A DNA stretch of 22,500 nt from contig RPFO01000310.1 of assembly GCA_009746045.1 (NCBI GenBank), positions 2,468,642-2,491,141 of the forward strand. Direction: 5' to 3'. This document shows, piece by piece, positions 1 through 8,665 of the stretch (within the stretch, counting starts at the first letter, position 1; every line of letters begins with the position of its first letter). This DNA comes from Mesostigma viride. Lineage: Eukaryota > Streptophyta > Mesostigmatophyceae > Mesostigmatales > Mesostigmataceae. The translations under genes were made by a program, and so were the position numbers. Below the pieces are notes generated by a model, which was given only the letters and a program-made list of their open reading frames with translations, was not told where the DNA came from and ran no database searches.

Positions 1-262
1 AAGCCAAAAATCGGTTGAAGCAGAAACTGAGCTCCTGCGTAACTTAAGCAGGGAAACACACAGTAAGCCAACTAAGGCTACGCAATAGATGTAGGTAGGC
101 GCTGGAACACTAATAGCTCACGAGGATGGTCAGAATGCGAGGCCATCGGCTGGGGGGTGCGTGGCAAAGGCAAATTCTAAGGTGAGCCGGCCTGCCCAAA
201 CATTGTGAACAAACAGGGTGATAAGCCCAAACATTCTAAACCCTGGCGAGTGCATGCCGTAC

Positions 263-331
263 CCTGGGCAAACGATGCGGGTTCCTCTTGGCGTAGTCCA
301 CAAGTTTGGAAATCTTGGAATTGTTCACCTC
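263..331 (-). CDS. EFR3: EFR3-like protein, second coding exon
   Basis: Seen: 69 bases on the minus strand, from a CTGCAG acceptor (333-332 is the AG) to a GTACGG donor at 262-261, the same donor sequence as exon 1. It encodes 23 residues including KISKLVDYAKRNPHRLPR, all in phase 0, and follows exon 1 after a 126-base intron. Known: plant EFR3 proteins have a matching KIGKLCEYA-KNP-R-PKI segment just after the KRYKK block, starting the HEAT-like helical repeats. Reading past the donor meets a stop within nine codons, which supports splicing. A possible third exon lies at 34-1 after a GCAG acceptor and reads ELSFCFNRFLA. It could not be matched to the family, so it is not listed separately. 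Confidence 0.68.
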
Positions 332-457
332 CTGCAGGTAAGTTTCATGACAGATTGCGGCAAGAGCAGACATAAGGGAAACGCGCGACTACAATCGTTG
401 CCAAATCAAAATATAACCCGCCGGGCGAAAATCCCCTCGCCATGATAGCCGCCGTAC

Positions 458-559
458 CTGATCGACGTATATATCAGCCACCAGTTTTTTGTACCGCTTT
501 ATCGGCACCTTAGCAGCCGGGTTGAAGGCCCGGCACACTTTACAAGTGAAGCACGACAT
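458..559 (-). CDS. EFR3: EFR3-like protein, first coding exon
   Basis: Seen: read on the minus strand, an ATG at 559-557 opens 34 codons that end at a GTACGG donor (457-456). The peptide starts MSCFTCKVCRAF and contains PIKRYKKLVADIYVDQ. Known: plant EFR3-like proteins begin with a short Cys-rich stretch and then a basic PVKRYKKLL-ADIF-type segment. EFR3 anchors the PI4-kinase/TTC7/FAM126 complex at the plasma membrane, and the N-terminal Cys residues are palmitoylation sites in other species. The four Cys here (residues 3, 6, 9 and the following turn) fit that role by inference. The exon ends in phase 0 and joins the next exon in frame. The ATG is preceded by AAAAG. The gene is partial: the rest lies left of the window. 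The exon is short, but the motif is distinctive. Confidence 0.72.
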
Positions 560-791
560 CTTTTGTTAATGCTCGTTCCGGCTTCAGTCACACTGCCTAT
601 CTAAAAACCTTGGCTAAAACGCAGGCAACCTCCGGACCCAGGGGAGATTGTCAGTGACGTTGTTGTAACGTCTTCGTCCGAGCGAGTATGCCGTGCAACA
701 ACGGCATGCGAACAACGCATTCGTGAGCAACCTTCATGAACGGCCTAATGTCTGCTTGTGCCGCTTGTTATCGTCCCCTGACAACGATGCC
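560..791. promoter_or_regulatory. Presumed promoter region of the EFR3-like gene
   Basis: This is the sequence directly upstream of the EFR3-like ATG (minus strand). No TATA box or other definite element was recognised. It contains a small inverted repeat (TGCCGT ... ACGGCA around 689-706). If the Mg2+ transporter begins in the region to the right, the two genes are divergent, and this stretch could serve both. That is inference from orientation only. Confidence 0.25.
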
Positions 792-1277
792 ATGGCAGCG
801 TACAACAGCGTCCTTGCCATTTCATCTTCTAGAAAACATTCCCCTTCGGAGCTATATTTCGTTAGGCATATATTGATTCTGCCCTTGATTCTGCCCTTTG
901 TATTCCATGTTCCGCTAAGCTACTGTATTATGAACAGCTCGGCATTGTTATCGTTCACGTTAATCTCAACGCACAACGGCCCTAGACGTGCTATCCCCAT
1001 GACACCAAATATTTTGGGCAGAATTATACCGCCGACTGCCGAGCCTGCGCCGAGTGTATGTATTCCTCAACGAGCGTATCCCGCTGTCAGTACTCGATGT
1101 TGTTGTTGTTTTGTTGTTGTGTCCCACGCCGCCCAAGGGCAGCAGAGAATCTATAGTGGCCGAGGGCCAGTACTCGATGTACTATACGGCATGTTCCTGG
1201 CATGTTCCATGCTGGAGGCGCGGCGATTGCCAACTGGCGACTGCAGAGTAAAATACTGTACACTAACAGTACCATAG
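792..1277 (+). CDS. Unidentified open reading frame, 161 codons from ATG
   Basis: Seen: an ATG at 792 opens 161 codons to a stop at 1275-1277, and the frame stays open upstream to about 693. The middle has a hydrophobic run (ILILPLILPFVFHVPL) and later a Cys run followed by FVVVS. The family was not recognised. The base use does not show the GC-rich third positions of the transporter exons downstream, and a (TGT)n-like run at about 1098-1120 creates the Cys/Val stretch. An open frame this long is only mildly unexpected by chance in 45 kb of two-strand sequence. It may be noncoding or part of a first exon. Confidence 0.15.
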   Translation: MAAYNSVLAISSSRKHSPSELYFVRHILILPLILPFVFHVPLSYCIMNSSALLSFTLISTHNGPRRAIPMTPNILGRIIPPTAEPAPSVCIPQRAYPAVSTRCCCCFVVVSHAAQGQQRIYSGRGPVLDVLYGMFLACSMLEARRLPTGDCRVKYCTLTVP

Positions 1278-3090
1278 CGGCTAGCCGCTAGTAGTAGAGG
1301 TTGACCTGACCGTTCCTGCGCGATGCTGTAAGTCTCGTCGTACACATTTGGCGCTCCCGGAAAATGCGACCAAGTTCTCCTGTACTGTGCCATAACGACG
1401 GTTTTTCATTTGGAACACAAGCAAAGCAGCCATGAAGCAGCAGCTACCTAGGCAAAATTCACCTGCAATATTTACGTGGACGTTGGCGCGGCGCGGTGCC
1501 GTACGCCCGCCATTGCCAATTGCCACGGCTGGGCTGTGCGTGGTCTCGTCAGGCGGGATTGAAAAAATGGCTCCAACAGCCATTATTATATTTACCGCGT
1601 TGCAGCAACTTGCATTGCCACGAACATAATTTGCACCTGAGACAAGAAAGGCTTGTGATTTGCAAGGCTTATTGCAAACGTTTAAGAACACGCTCTTAGG
1701 AGAGCTTTCTCTGCATCTCTACCCGCTCTTTCTCCATTTGTCGGTATTCAACTGTCGAAGGTAGACTTCACTATGCATACCATATTGGTTTGAATGGGTA
1801 ACTGCCGTGGTCAATATCGATAACGGATGGTGAGAAGAAAGTAGATTTGCGTCAGGCGGAGCTCTGCGATGAGGCCGGATCCATAGTAAGGGAATTCTGA
1901 TCTTAATCAATGACACTCGGGAATGATGATCATCATGACCATATCAACGTGCACTACCGCGCCGAGGGAGTGTACGAATCGGTAAGGCTGCTTTTTATCG
2001 CCTAAGACTTCAAGTCGTGGCTGTGTTTATGCCACTCTCACTGCATATGCATGTGTCTATGTGTGCATGCGCAAACGTGCACATGTGCATTACTGTGTTT
2101 GATGCATGATAGACTACGTGGGTCGTGACGTCGATGACGTGCTCATACTTGGGGCTAAGGACAGCCTGCTTTACCTAGCATGCTCCATCGGTGGCTGGCT
2201 TTGCAGAGGTCTAGATGTGGGATGTTCGGTTGACGGCCATGAAATTTAGAAATATCTGACAGCTGGGCACATTTTACTGGTAATATCTTACAGATACCAC
2301 GTCATATGTATTATGGATTCTCTTGTGCTTCCATGTTCGTAGCAAAGCTTTCTCTCAGTGAATAATCAGGCTGTGTCATCCGTCCCCTCGCTCTTTCTCA
2401 CTGCCTAACTTGGTCGATTTTGACCTGCCTGCCAGGTGTGCACTATCCGCCAGGCAGGCCTTGCGTTTCTTGCAATAGCAGCACATATCAGGCACATTCC
2501 ATGGCATTACATGGCTTGATGACAGGCGCATTAGGTGTCACTCGTTCCCAAATGCGTTCATTCTAACATCTGACAAGTGTGATAGTAGAAAATATTTGTG
2601 TCATGTCAAGTGCCACTTAAGACAAAAGCAGCTAAATGCGGTACACAGCAATCCTGCCACCCATGCAACCGCTGGTGAGAGCCGGATTCTTCCTTGGTTT
2701 TCCCTCCCCACAACCCCACCGCGCCTCTCAACTTAGACTTTCTTTCCCCTCAGCGTTCCCTCCTAAAATCTCTCCCCCTTATGTCCTCGAGAGAGCCTGC
2801 CTCGCCGCCAACCCAACAAGTATGGAAACCAACCTCTTGCGAACCCTTAGCCTGGCAGACACTCACAACCCCGTAGGAATAGTGTTAACATAGAATTATG
2901 TTTTTGTACGGGCCTCTGTGATCTGGCTGGCAGTCACTTTACGCGTCCACAATATCTGCTGGTCACTCTGGTTTATGTCTAGGGCTCGAGATCCTGCATA
3001 CACGTGTTCCAGGTGAAAGCACCTAGACTGCATACCTGTACGTCAAGAAGATATGGTGCACTTGAATGGAAGTTGGGACAAAAAGATAAT
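1278..3090. other. About 1.8 kb without a supported gene
   Basis: No exon with a recognisable product was found on either strand. Open stretches exist: plus 1432-1629, minus 1281-1691, plus 2106-2247 starting MIDYVGRDVDDVLILGAKD, and plus 2636-2893. None matches a known family, and none joins by phase to the first transporter exon at 3824. The stretch at 2041-2112 is rich in alternating purine-pyrimidine steps (TGCATGTG, TGTGTGCATGCGC, GTGCACATGTGCAT). The missing 5' exons of the Mg2+ transporter should lie here, between the EFR3 start and 3824. Confidence 0.5.
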
Positions 3091-3168
3091 CAGGGAGATA
3101 GGGGACGGCAAACCAACTGTTTGTGGGCTCAGGGAGATAGGGGACGGCAAATCAGTTGTTTGCGGGTT
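3091..3168. repeat. Two tandem copies of a 39-bp unit
   Basis: The 39-base unit beginning CAGGGAGATAGGGGACGGCA at 3091 recurs at 3130 with a few substitutions in its second half. The period is divisible by three, so an open frame across it carries a 13-residue repeat beginning GDRGRQ. There is no other sign that this frame is translated. It is most likely a small minisatellite duplication in intergenic or intronic DNA. Confidence 0.8.
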
Positions 3169-3360
3169 CATGGCTGCCATGGCTATCTTGTAGGCAGTCC
3201 ATGAGTGATCATCGTTTAGATGTTAAAGGTCTCGTCTTGGCGTGTTTATGAAGTATCATCCTCATGTGTGTGTATGATGCATCGTTGGCTTCCTTGCTGG
3301 CACATGTTAATGTCGTCGTTCATTCTCAGCCAGTAGTATCATTCTGACCCATGGAGTAGC

Positions 3361-3823
3361 TTGCTACCATCACCTGTACGGCCCAGACCCACGAGACCCC
3401 ACCCGAGCGCTCTACCTTTCCGTCCATGCCAAAACACTTGCTTCACCCCACCTCCCTCCACTCCCTGCGGCCCTACAGCAAACCCTAACCCTGGCCCACT
3501 CTGCACCCCCAACACGCTGTCCAACCCCAATCGGACGGGACGCGACTTGACCTGACCTGACCGGACCTAAAAGTAACCTAACCTGACCTGAGCTACCCGC
3601 AGAACCATAAGCAATCCAGCTCTCTATCTAATCCTGTTCAGACCAAATAGAATTTAAATCAAACCAAATCCACCCCTTCTTCCCCCTCGTCCACTCCCCT
3701 TTCTCCACAATCGCTCCAGCCCCTCTTTCAATGCCCGCGCAACTAAAACCCCCTTGGCCTCCCCCCCCCCTTCCCTGAACCTCCGCCCCCCATTTCAACC
3801 CCTCGCCCCCCCCCCCTTCCCAG
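3361..3823 (+). other. Pyrimidine-rich intron end before the first identified transporter exon
   Basis: The plus strand is strongly C/T-rich, with CCTGACCTGACC-type pentamer repeats at about 3545-3595 and C runs near 3765-3815. It ends in TTCCCAG, a canonical 3' splice site. One CCCTAACCCT stretch near 3485 looks telomere-like but is too short to mean anything. The region behaves as a long polypyrimidine tract leading into the exon at 3824. The upstream exon and its donor were not found. Confidence 0.55.
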
Positions 3824-4013
3824 GTACGCTCCCGCGGCGGCTGGCTGCTGGTCTTCTTTGTGGGCCTGATGATGGCCGCGGTCGTCATCGAGGCGTTCGA
3901 GGACGTACTGCGCAAGGAGGTCGAGCTGTCCTACTTTGTGCCGCTGCTCATTGGCCACGGGGGCAACACGGGCTCACAGGCAGTCGCCACCATCATCCGC
4001 GCCTCTGCACTCG
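3824..4013 (+). CDS. MgtE/SLC41-family Mg2+ transporter, exon A (internal)
   Basis: Role (family knowledge): MgtE-type proteins are membrane channels or transporters for Mg2+ and related divalent cations. Seen: after TTCCCAG, 63 codons plus one base to a GTAGGC donor at 4014. The exon encodes RSRGGWLLVFFVGL, a first hydrophobic helix, then an acidic amphipathic loop (EAFEDVLRKEVELS), then the family signature FVPLLIGHGGNTGSQA and TIIRASALG. The GGN-G-QA motif lines the pore region in bacterial MgtE, where it reads GGNAGSQA. The exon ends in phase 1. With the next three exons it forms one complete MgtE membrane domain. The N-terminal part, which in bacteria carries the N and CBS domains, lies upstream and was not identified. 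Codon use is GC-rich at third positions, unlike the flanking introns. Confidence 0.9.
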
Positions 4014-4086
4014 GTAGGCTGGCGTGTGAGCAAACATGCCGAACGATGCTGATGACAGGTTTTTAATGCCTTGGTCATATACCAAT

Positions 4087-4357
4087 GAGACAACCAGCGC
4101 AGGCCAGAAATGTATAGGTCTGCAGTCAGTGTCCCAGCTGGATCGTGTAGTATCTACGAGCATCTGAACCACTGATGCCAGGTCTACTTAAAAGCTGCTC
4201 TGCATGTTTGCCATAACGTCAACGTATATCGCTACACATTTCCACCTCCATTCATTTCCATCATCCTGAACGACTCGACAATCGGGGATAAGATAATGTC
4301 TGGCTCGAACTACCATGGTCCGTGTTCTCCAGATTTCTGGCCTGCGCTGGTTGTCTC
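4087..4357. mobile_element. MITE-like element with 25-bp perfect terminal inverted repeats
   Basis: The 25 bases at 4087-4111 (starting GAGACAACCAGCGCAGGCCA) recur as a perfect reverse complement at 4333-4357, with 221 bases between. There is no coding capacity. It lies in the intron between exons A and B. Weaker complementarity continues outside the arms (GGTCATATACCAAT against GGTATCCAC), so the true ends and any target duplication are unclear. A miniature inverted-repeat transposon is the simplest reading; a locally folded intron hairpin is the alternative. Confidence 0.6.
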
Positions 4358-4730
4358 GTGGATACCATGGTCACTATAATATAGTAATGCCATGCCTGCA
4401 CTGACATATGTTCACTCTCTTTGCCAAGGAAGACCAGGGGCCAGCGATGTGCCTTCTTGAATTTTTTCTACTTTTGACACAAATGAGGGTCTCTTGCAGT
4501 AACTGTACGGTGCTGGGGCCATTCTTCGTGGTCACTGTAGGCTACTGGGGCTTGGCGGTTTGAAAGACACAAGCACTGCATTTCTGGACATAGTGCTAGT
4601 ATGTATATGGGGGACCATTCGGAGACCGTGTCATCTCAGCCAGTGTTTCCGTCTGGTCCATTGTGTGAAATTCACGCGTACAGTTTCTGATATCGTGACA
4701 GTTTAGAACTGTGGCAGGTGTCATTTTGAT

Positions 4731-4754
4731 CCCCCCCCCCCCTCCCCCCCCCCC
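4731..4754. repeat. Poly-C tract: 12 C, one T, 11 C
   Basis: A near-pure C run lies inside the intron between exons A and B. It begins a long C/T-rich stretch that continues to exon B (about 4730-5349). On the opposite strand it is a G run capable in principle of four-stranded structure. It is also a likely spot for sequencing length error. Confidence 0.9.
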
Positions 4755-5206
4755 ACGCAAGAGGTTTTGGTCTCTTGCGTTCTCATTCCATCCTGCCCTC
4801 GCCTGCTCTTCTGTCCTGCTCATGCCCTGATACCCATGCCCGTGCACCCAGGGCACGTTTTCGCCATCGAACGTTATCTGTCTTGTTCTGTTTCCCTCTT
4901 TTGTTCTGCTCTTATTCTTTTTTCCCCTTTTGCTCCGCATTTATTCTGATATTTTCCCCACGCTCGCTTGCGCCCCAAGCCAGGCAAGGCGTTGCCCTCG
5001 GACATGACCTGCCTTGTCACTGCCTGTTCCAACGTTTTGTTTATTTGCATGCCCGTGCCTTCATGCCATTACCCACGTGCCCCCTAGGACCTCGTCTATC
5101 TTGTCTGTGTACCTCCCCTCTCACCCCGCGGGGTCTCCCCTATTCATGCGTTAACTCTGTTCATGCCTTACCTCTATCCACGCCGTAACGCCCACAACGA
5201 CACGCG

Positions 5207-5249
5207 CCCAGGCCACGTATCTCCCTCTTACATCATCTGCATCATCCGC
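5207..5249 (+). repeat. Degenerate upstream copy of the start of transporter exon B
   Basis: The stretch CCCAGGCCACGT at 5207 equals the acceptor and first bases of exon B at 5345, and similarity continues for 43 bases with 35 identities by hand alignment. Translated, PGHVSPSYIICIIR faces PGHVSPSDMIYVVR of the real exon. The offset is 138 bases. The copy keeps a CAG acceptor but loses similarity after 43 bases and has a TAA soon afterwards in one frame. It looks like a relic of tandem exon duplication that could act as a decoy 3' splice site. Confidence 0.8.
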
Positions 5250-5349
5250 TCAATAACCCTCTCACAACCTCTTATTCCTTTATCTTCGTTCTCCCCTGCC
5301 TTGTGCCCAACCCTGGGTGCCTACCTTGTCTTCTATTCCATGGACCCAG

Positions 5350-5477
5350 GCCACGTGTCCCCCTCCGACATGATCTACGTCGTGCGCAAGGAGGCGGCCA
5401 CCGGCTGCTCCATCGGTGCCATGCTGGGCCTCATCATCTTCTGCATCTCGTTCGTGTGGGGGGGCATCTCGCCGCGG
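5350..5477 (+). CDS. MgtE/SLC41-family Mg2+ transporter, exon B
   Basis: Seen: it follows GGACCCAG, enters in phase 1 (the split codon becomes GGC, Gly), and reads HVSPSDMIYVVRKEAATG, then the hydrophobic segment SIGAMLGLIIFCISFVWGG, to ISPR at a GTGGGT donor (5478). Known: in MgtE the ALG-...-D...V...RKE segment after the signature is the loop into the third membrane helix, with the conserved R-E pair as here. The donor at 5478 rather than the GT at 5482 is chosen because only it keeps phase with exon C. The exon is flanked on both sides by degraded copies of its own borders (see 5207-5249 and 5661-5698). Confidence 0.9.
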
Positions 5478-5660
5478 GTGGGTGAACGCAAGCACGCTTG
5501 TTACTTCTATACACACACAGGGACGTGTGCTCTGAGGCACACGTGAGGATGCCATCATCGCCCTCGTGAGTGAACACACATTTCTATACACACACGTGGG
5601 CATGTGATGTGTCCGTCGAGAGATTTGAGGAAGATAGAGGCATCTTTTGCTCCTTTCGCT

Positions 5661-5698
5661 TCTCGTTCGTTTGAAGCGAGGATCTCGCCACAGGTGAG
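5661..5698 (+). repeat. Degenerate downstream copy of the end of transporter exon B
   Basis: TCTCGTTCGT at 5661 and ATCTCGCC shortly after match the last 30-odd bases of exon B (5446-5477), with one indel and several substitutions between them. The copy ends in CAGGTGAGCA, a better 5' splice-site consensus than the donor actually used by exon B. Sequence just after the real donor (TTCTATACACACACA, about 5506) also recurs near 5582, so the whole donor-side region seems to have been duplicated more than once. Confidence 0.6.
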
Positions 5699-6326
5699 CA
5701 CACTTGCATGCGTAGTATAGTGGAAATACTTAATATTAGAAGTTAAGGATCCAGCCGCGGTCAGCTATTTGCTGTTTACCTACGACATGGTATAAGTAGT
5801 GAAGTGAGCATAGCCATGTGATGTGTGATGCCGAGATCTTTAGACAAGTACAAGCGTGTCCTTGATAAGCACCGTCTCGTTCATAGGGGGTGGGCAGGAT
5901 ATTGCTCTGAGCCTGTGGCTGAGCACGCACGGGCGCGCACAAGCGATTCTTGGCAGCACGCGTTTGCTTATCATGGCACACGCTCGGCACCTTCCCTAGC
6001 ATACTTGGACTTGGCCGTCCAAGTCTCATTCTCTCCTGGTCTTATCCTGTGTGCCTTCAAACCCAATGCACCTCTTCATCGCATCATGTTGTTGACCATT
6101 GCTACTATGTTCTGGTGCGCTGGCCTGGGTATTCGCCCGTTTTCAGTCCTCTTTGTCGGTTTGTCTTCTTGTTTTCTGTTCCAGCAGAGAGTAACCTGTT
6201 TTGCGTGGCGGCCGAGGCTATCTGTGAATAGGCTGTTTGCTTAAACCTTGCGACCGCAATTGCTTGGACTTGGATACTCTGTTGCTTGATCTATGCATTC
6301 TTCAACTCCTATATCGGTCCCACCAG

Positions 6327-6418
6327 GTGGGCCTCACAGTGGCGGTGGCGCTGCCCCTTGTGTCCCTGTGGGCGAACTGCCTCGGAGCTTTTTTCCCACT
6401 GGCCGCAGTCAAATTCGG
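6327..6418 (+). CDS. MgtE/SLC41-family Mg2+ transporter, exon C
   Basis: Seen: it follows TCCCACCAG and enters in phase 0 with VGLTVAVALPLVSLWANCLG, then AFFPLAAVKFG, ending in phase 2 at a GTATGT donor (6419). Known: this matches the fourth MgtE helix, which contains the family's Val/Leu-rich run followed by W-AN-LG and an (L/F)P pair. The length (92 bases) and both phases fit exons B and D exactly. Confidence 0.9.
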
Positions 6419-6493
6419 GTATGTGTTGCTGATGAATACGCCTGTGTCATTTGGCTGGCCCCAGATTTGTAGGGGTATGAACCCGTGTTTTTT

Positions 6494-6541
6494 ACAACGC
6501 AATACATCGCGTTGTAGGGTTAGAACGCGATGCATCGCGTT
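6494..6541. repeat. Cluster of two nested palindromes
   Basis: ACAACGC ... GCGTTGT with an 8-base centre occupies 6494-6515, and a perfect 18-base palindrome AACGCGATGCATCGCGTT occupies 6524-6541. The two also share CATCGCGTTGTA as a direct repeat. They lie in the long intron between exons C and D. The arrangement resembles the end of a small transposon or a folded intron element, but no partner end was found in the window. Confidence 0.7.
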
Positions 6542-7588
6542 GTAATCTGACACGTGGCAGACACGGTAGATACGAGATCTTTGGTCTGAAACTCGGTGGA
6601 CGGACTCCTTGCATCCCGTAGAACTCAAGAAAAAATCCTGGTATTTTTTCAATTTTTTTTGTGACAGCTGCAAACAAATATGTACCACTGAGATCAGGCA
6701 TTTTTGGCGGGACGAAGGTGAAGACCACGGCGATGGCGGCAGGTAGATCTCGCCAGTTGTCCCGCGAAGTGGCTGTTGGGTGGCACGGCCATGATGATGC
6801 GTTTATAGGTCAATAAGTAGGTTTCTATGAGTTTGTCGAGGTACTGGGGCTAAGGAAACGTAGATTATTCCAGTATCTCACCCAACGTTTATGCGGAAAA
6901 CCTGGAAACCGGCATGTAAATTATTACGGCAAGACTCGGGTCTGCTGCGGCACCATGCTTGGTATTTCCATGGTGTATCGACTTAGTAACTCATGTTTAT
7001 TGATTCCGAACGCCCGGACTCTCGGCTAAACGGATATTTGTGCAGACTTTATTGGGTAGCTCCGGGCATGATGGTGCCTGCAAATAGCATAAGGCGTGAC
7101 CGTGCTATTGCTACGGTATGCTTTATTTTCCTGGAAATGGCCTCTGCCACCCACTCAATAGTGCTTGCAGGCGTATGTATTTGTTTCTACCTAGTTTCTG
7201 CCAGTTTTCCACTTATTTCTACCGACCTCTGCCCAGCCTCTCTAAGACCGCCTTCCTACTCAAAGTTGCTTGCATGTCAGCCATAGCAGGGTGCACTTGT
7301 GCAGTATTTAGGTGCTGTATACGTCGTCAAGCGGTGCATATATCGTGAGGATTGGATATTGATGGTTTATACTGTGTTGATTGTGCAATAAGATCAGCTG
7401 GGTGCCCATAATCATGGTGTATAAGCATGTGTTATTAGCATCTTGCCACCATTTGCTAGCATGCATTCAAGCATCATCTTTGCCTGCATGTAAGCTCAAC
7501 CTATCCAAGCCTTGCATTACACGTGCCTCGTTCTTTCAGTAGTGCACGCGTTATGGAATGAATACCCAGCACCTCCCTTCCCAGGAGG

Positions 7589-7866
7589 CACGTGCTCAAC
7601 ACGTTGTGAGAGTGGATGATGCTTTGGCTATGGCGACCTGATTCAGTAATGTGATGTCATCCAGTCATGATGTTTGATGCATGTTTGGTACTGTATAACT
7701 TCTACAACACCTATTTTCAATGTCTTGCACGTGCTCAACACGTTGTGAGAGTGGATGATGCTTTGGCTATGGCTACCTGATTCTGTCATATGATGCCATC
7801 CAGTCATTATGTTTGATGCATGTTTGATGCTGTATAACTCATACAACACCTGTTTTCAACGTTTTG
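7589..7866. repeat. 139-bp tandem duplication in the last intron
   Basis: A unit beginning CACGTGCTCAACACGTTGTG at 7589 is followed directly by a second copy at 7728, differing by scattered substitutions and keeping the full 139-base length. No coding frame is shared convincingly. It is an ordinary tandem duplication inside the intron between exons C and D, old enough to have diverged slightly. Confidence 0.85.
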
Positions 7867-7909
7867 ACCCTCCTAGCTCATTACGGCCCCGTTTATGGGT
7901 CTCGTGTCG

Positions 7910-8305
7910 TTACGTCATGTTGTGAAGGGCTCTCATTTTTCCCTCTGCGTTGTACTGCGTTGTGGTTGTGATACTAATGAAAAATAGCTCCAGTGGCCCA
8001 ATGGGCCTGAGCTTTGTTCCACAGAGCCTGCAAATGTTGCCCATAGCTCGTGCAAGAAGCCAGATTTTTTCATGAACCATTTGTGAATAAGCACATGACT
8101 TGTGACCTAGGGTCAACAAATCGCGGTCATGGTCAGACCCCCCTGTATTCAAACCAGTGTATCTCTCTAATGAATCAGCATTTTGTAGGTCTGAGTAGCT
8201 AAAAAAATCCTTTGATTTATGGGCTTTCAGGAAAGTATACACATGACTACGAAAAAAAAAATCCCTAGATGTTATGACGTGTTCTATAAATAGCTCACAA
8301 GGCAA
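7910..8305 (-). other. Antisense open stretch in the last intron, unidentified
   Basis: A 131-codon minus-strand frame runs through the intron between exons C and D. It contains ICRLCGTKLRP, a CxxC pair, but no second metal-binding pair, and the rest is low in recognisable features. It has no visible promoter and lies antisense to a supported gene. It is more likely chance than a gene. Confidence 0.12.
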
Positions 8306-8559
8306 TATATCACGTTCTTAAATTTAAAAAAAGGGGTTAACCTAGTCTTGAGTGTTCTTTTAGTACAGATGCCTGTCTTTGCTTCTTTGTACAGCAGCCC
8401 TGGTACGGATGTTCTTTACAAAGCTGACTTCCTTTTCTTGTTTTAAGTAGTTTAGCATATGTGTGGACGTTGCTTCATGCATACCTTTTGAATTTTTTTT
8501 GGAAGTGGAACTTACCTCCCTTCCCATCCCTATGCCCTGTTCTCGCATTCTGTCGGCAG

Positions 8560-8665
8560 GTATAACCCTGCGGTCACGAGCGCCCCCTTGATGACCACGA
8601 TCGTGGACTCCAGCGGGCTCATGATCTACTTTTATGTCGCTCGGTGGATACTCCATCTATCCTGA
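8560..8665 (+). CDS. MgtE/SLC41-family Mg2+ transporter, last coding exon D
   Basis: Seen: after TGTCGGCAG the exon completes a Gly codon and reads YNPAVTSAPLMTTIVDSSGL, then MIYFYVARWILHLS and a TGA at 8663-8665. Known: MgtE proteins end with a D-PAV-S-P-ITT--D--GL-IYF-(I/V)A block, and the Asp of TTIVD is the conserved acidic residue of the Mg2+ pore in bacterial MgtE. Here the usual DPAV is NPAV. The four exons sum to 516 bases, exactly 172 codons including the stop. The tail after the last helix is very short. No clear polyadenylation signal was recognised downstream. Confidence 0.9.

Noticed and set aside
1281-1691. 136-codon minus-strand open frame
   Set aside because: No recognisable motif, overlapped by other-frame open stretches, and composition like the surrounding noncoding DNA.
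3480-3495. Telomere-like CCCTAACCCT
   Set aside because: Only about two units, inside a C-rich intron; no array.
3361-3555. Pro-rich open frame
   Set aside because: It is the translation of a C/T-rich tract that ends in a splice acceptor; low complexity explains the open frame.
5163-5546. 127-codon open frame around transporter exon B
   Set aside because: Only 5350-5477 is supported as exon; the rest reads through intron and the decayed exon copy.
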